A stretch of 64,000 nucleotides of DNA, taken from assembly GCA_947496465.1 (NCBI GenBank), contig CANMCX010000003.1:124001-188000 (forward strand). Reading direction: 5' to 3'. The position numbers and the translations under genes were made by a program. The notes beneath the pieces are model-generated. The model saw only the letters and a list, made by a program, of their open reading frames with translations. It made no database searches and had not been told where the DNA came from. Below, in pieces: positions 61,591 to 64,000 of the stretch (positions within the stretch are counted from its first letter, which is position 1; every line of letters begins with the position of its first letter). Origin of the DNA: Marinifilum_A sediminis (GTDB taxonomy: Bacteria; Bacteroidota; Bacteroidia; Bacteroidales; Marinifilaceae).

Positions 61591-63039
61591 GTGGTCAAGT
61601 TTAAAATTATTCTGAATATTTTAGGGAAGCTTCTAGTTGGAGAAAGCTTCTTCTTATTTCTATCCTTAATTGTTTCCTTAATTTATGGTGAGTCTGATTC
61701 CTTAGCTTTTTTAAAAGCTGGTTTAATTACTCTAGTTGTAGGTTCTTTGAGTTATCTTACTTCGAAAGGTGTAAAGAAGGATCTTGGGAAAAGAGAGGGA
61801 TATATTATTGTTAGTTTAGTATGGGTTGTATTTTCGATATTCGGATGTTTACCGTATTTGTTTAGTGGTGCTATACCTAACGTAACAAATGCATTTTTCG
61901 AAACTATGTCAGGATTTACCACTACCGGATCGTCTATTTTAAACAATATTGAGGAATTGCCACATGGTATTCTTTTTTGGCGTTCACTTACCCAATGGAT
62001 GGGTGGTATGGGGATAATTGTGATGTTCCTTGCAATATTACCAACATTAGGAATTGGAGGACGAGAACTATTTGTTGCCGAAGTTCCTGGTCCTGCTCCT
62101 GATAAATTAACGCCAAGAATTAAAGAGACTGCACGTAACCTTTGGGGATTGTACATGTTGTTTACATTAATTCAGACCATATTGTTATTTGCAGGGGGAA
62201 TGACATTTTTCGACGCCATTAATCACTCCTTAACAACTATGGCAACTGGTGGATACTCTACAAAACAAGCAAGTGTTGGCTTTTTTACTTCTCCTTATCT
62301 TCAGTATGTTATAATTTTCTTCATGTTTGTTGCGGGTACAAATTTTACATTGTCGTATGCTGTTATTACGGGAAAGGCAACAAAAATTTTTAAAGATGAG
62401 GAGTTTAGATTTTATACAATTGTTGTTTTACTTTTTAGTTTGTTAATAGCTGTGGGTTTATTTGCAGCAGGCAATATAAGTGGAGAGCAGGCATTTCGAG
62501 ATAGTTTATTTACAGTTGTCTCAATAATTACAACAACAGGTTATGCTACCGCTGATTACCTGTTATGGACACCATTTCTGGGAATGTTGATTTTTGTATT
62601 GTTTTTCGTCGGTGGATCTGCTGGGTCAACAGGAGGAGGAGTGAAAGTTGTTCGTATTTTACTTTTATTCAAGAATAGTTTTTATGAATTAAAACGTTTG
62701 GTTCATCCTAATGCTGTAATTCCAATTCGTTATAATAAGCATGTAGTAGATCAGAAGACTGTAACCAATATTTTGGCCTTTTTTGTTTTTTACGTCATCA
62801 TTTTCATGATATCATCAATTCTCATGTCGCTTTGGACTCCTGATATTTATTCAGCTTTTAGTGCTGTAGCTACCACACTTGGTAATATTGGACCAGGTTT
62901 TGGTGAAGTTGGTCCGATGGAGAATTTTTATAAATTACCTGACTTGGCAAAATGGTTTCTTGCTTTTTTAATGATGTTAGGACGATTGGAGTTGTTTACG
63001 GTTTTGGTGTTGTTTTCGCCTTCATTTTGGAGACATTAA
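61591..63039 (+). CDS. trkH: Trk potassium transporter membrane subunit (second copy)
   Basis: A 482-residue TrkH paralogue, same length as the previous gene and alignable throughout. Filter-region segments are SGFTTTGSSI, MATGGYSTK, ITTTGYATA and LGNIGPGFG; the second and third filters have Tyr where the first copy has Phe, so selectivity or affinity may differ. The start is GTG at 61591 (then AAG TTT AAA). 59 bp separate it from the first copy, with a promoter-like box inside. A terminator follows. Confidence 0.93.
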   Translation: MVKFKIILNILGKLLVGESFFLFLSLIVSLIYGESDSLAFLKAGLITLVVGSLSYLTSKGVKKDLGKREGYIIVSLVWVVFSIFGCLPYLFSGAIPNVTNAFFETMSGFTTTGSSILNNIEELPHGILFWRSLTQWMGGMGIIVMFLAILPTLGIGGRELFVAEVPGPAPDKLTPRIKETARNLWGLYMLFTLIQTILLFAGGMTFFDAINHSLTTMATGGYSTKQASVGFFTSPYLQYVIIFFMFVAGTNFTLSYAVITGKATKIFKDEEFRFYTIVVLLFSLLIAVGLFAAGNISGEQAFRDSLFTVVSIITTTGYATADYLLWTPFLGMLIFVLFFVGGSAGSTGGGVKVVRILLLFKNSFYELKRLVHPNAVIPIRYNKHVVDQKTVTNILAFFVFYVIIFMISSILMSLWTPDIYSAFSAVATTLGNIGPGFGEVGPMENFYKLPDLAKWFLAFLMMLGRLELFTVLVLFSPSFWRH

Positions 63040-63069
63040 TTAAAATATTTAATTAAATATTAGTAGGAG

Positions 63070-63096
63070 AGAGAACTTTGGAGTTCTCTTTTTTTA
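63070..63096 (+). terminator. Terminator of the trk genes
   Basis: AGAGAACT ttgg AGTTCTCT followed by T7. Confidence 0.88.
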
Positions 63097-63324
63097 TATT
63101 TAATAAATTGTTCTGGTCACATTTTGCGATTTTAATTAAAAATAATAAATCACTTAAAATAGTGAAACTGTCTATTATTCAGAATCCTTAAATAATTGAT
63201 TTTTTCTTTTAGTCAGTAAAATGAAAACTTTTATCATGAAAATATAACATTTTATAATGTTTACCGTAAATAGATTTATTAATATTACAGTCTATTACAT
63301 TTTGAACAACCTTTAATTAAACTC

Positions 63325-63600
63325 ATGAAGAACATTGAAAAGTACAATCATTTAATTGAAAAAGAAATCGCGAAATATAAAAGAGAGTCAGAAAAAGTAT
63401 TGACGAAATTTGAAAAAAGTTTTAGCAAAGGTAAGGTAGTCGCGACACATCATTTCGAAAATGTTGCATCAGAACTAATTCGTTTGGTAAAAACTGATTT
63501 AGAGAATGCAGGATATCATCCAGAGTTTATTGGAAACCGACCTGGAGGACATATTCTGTTACGTGTAAGCTTATTAAAATCATCAGGAAAAGTAGCATAG
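63325..63600 (+). CDS. Small hypothetical protein, 91 residues
   Basis: I do not recognise the family. The first half is a charged helix, likely coiled coil (IEKEIAKYKRESEKVLTKFE); the second half is a small alpha/beta segment (ENVASELIRLVKTDLENAGY, GGHILLRVSLL). No signal peptide or membrane helix. Good coding composition, an upstream AT-rich 285-bp region and a clear terminator support it as a real, singly transcribed gene. Confidence 0.65.
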   Translation: MKNIEKYNHLIEKEIAKYKRESEKVLTKFEKSFSKGKVVATHHFENVASELIRLVKTDLENAGYHPEFIGNRPGGHILLRVSLLKSSGKVA

Positions 63601-63619
63601 TACTGAAGAAACTTATATG

Positions 63620-63657
63620 AAAAATGCCGGTAAGAATTTTCTTATCGGCATTTTTTT
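63620..63657. terminator. Bidirectional terminator
   Basis: AAAAATGCCGGTAAG / CTTATCGGCATTTTT, two G-T pairs, between convergent genes. Confidence 0.85.
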
Positions 63658-63672
63658 ATACAAATATTTTGT

Positions 63673-64000
63673 TTAATATGTAAGTTCTCCAATTCCTGGC
63701 CTGATAATTTCAAACTCACCATTTGTGCAATCAATCACTGTTGATGCTGTATTGTTTCCATATCCACCATCTATTATCAAATCCACATCCTTATTGTATT
63801 TTTCATGTATCAGTTCCGGATCGGTAGTGTATTCAATAACTTCGTCGGGATCATGAATTGATGTTGTCATTATAGGGTTTCCTAACTCTTCAACAATTCC
63901 TAAAGGAATGTAGTGATCGGGGACTCTTATGCCAACGGTTTTCTTTTTACTTTTAAACAGCTTGGGAACATTGTTACTCGCTTGTAGAATAAAAGTAAAT
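63673..64000 (-). CDS. YrdC/Sua5-family protein, 3' part (threonylcarbamoyl-AMP synthase type)
   Basis: The minus-strand frame is open to the window end, so the 5' part of the gene is outside; the internal ATG at 63870 is not the start. The visible 108 residues include TFILQAS, KTVGIRVPDH, GNPIMTTSIHDPDEVIEY and IDGGYGNNTASTVIDC followed by IIRPG, the usual end of the YciO/Sua5/YrdC fold. True TsaC/Sua5 makes the threonylcarbamoyl-AMP used for the t6A37 tRNA modification; YciO paralogues are related and less well defined. The ISTHDPDE-like segment and short C-terminus fit the YciO-type group. Confidence 0.85.
   Translation of the reverse strand, partial: FTFILQASNNVPKLFKSKKKTVGIRVPDHYIPLGIVEELGNPIMTTSIHDPDEVIEYTTDPELIHEKYNKDVDLIIDGGYGNNTASTVIDCTNGEFEIIRPGIGELTY

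Overview
The window reads as chromosome of an AT-rich Bacteroidota, probably a marine member of the Bacteroidales/Marinilabiliales group. The signs are a SusC/SusD pair inside a polysaccharide utilisation locus, a type IX secretion C-terminal sorting domain, a short RpoD lacking region 1.1, a Rho with a long disordered insert, a tmRNA whose tag is GENNYALAA, and several TAnnTTTG promoter boxes. The family is inferred from these features; no search was run.

Layout. (1) 1-1548: 3' end of a GH92 mannosidase gene. (2) 1763-29246: a large carbohydrate locus. A membrane-bound propeller/LuxR-type regulator (minus strand) is divergent from GH3, GH97, GH3, SusC, SusD and a lipoprotein with two LamG domains. 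After a terminator come two GH144-type enzymes, an esterase, GH43, GH2 and a sulfatase. Two GH144-type and two GH3 enzymes next to SusCD point to beta-1,2-glucan or another sophorose-containing glycan; GH97, GH43, GH2 and the sulfatase suggest a more decorated substrate or a composite locus. (3) 29273-40060: housekeeping block with tmRNA, an AlaDH/PNT-family dehydrogenase, rpe, rpoD, rho, an AAA/DUF4143 ATPase and nifJ. (4) 40061-46592: accessory island with a gene-poor kilobase, a mini-HTH gene and a compact class I lanthipeptide cluster: LanC, a 71-residue precursor, and LanB split into glutamylation and elimination proteins. No transporter or leader protease is present. (5) 46593-51363: cupredoxin lipoprotein, dihydroorotate-dehydrogenase-like protein and ppdK. 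(6) 51361-52464: a 522-bp tandem array in which each unit carries the ppdK terminator, hairpins and a copy of the ppdK 3' end interrupted by a 97-bp hairpin. (7) 52628-64000: small Lys-rich protein, PepSY-TM protein, ruvX-def, a DUF6588-like protein, comEC, trkA-trkH-trkH, a small conserved gene and the 3' part of a YrdC/Sua5-type gene.

The two most unusual items are the lanthipeptide cluster, with its repeated Cys/Pro core motif and a terminator hairpin between precursor and dehydratase, and the ppdK-tail array, whose units differ mainly within one 25-nt block enclosed by a perfect inverted repeat.
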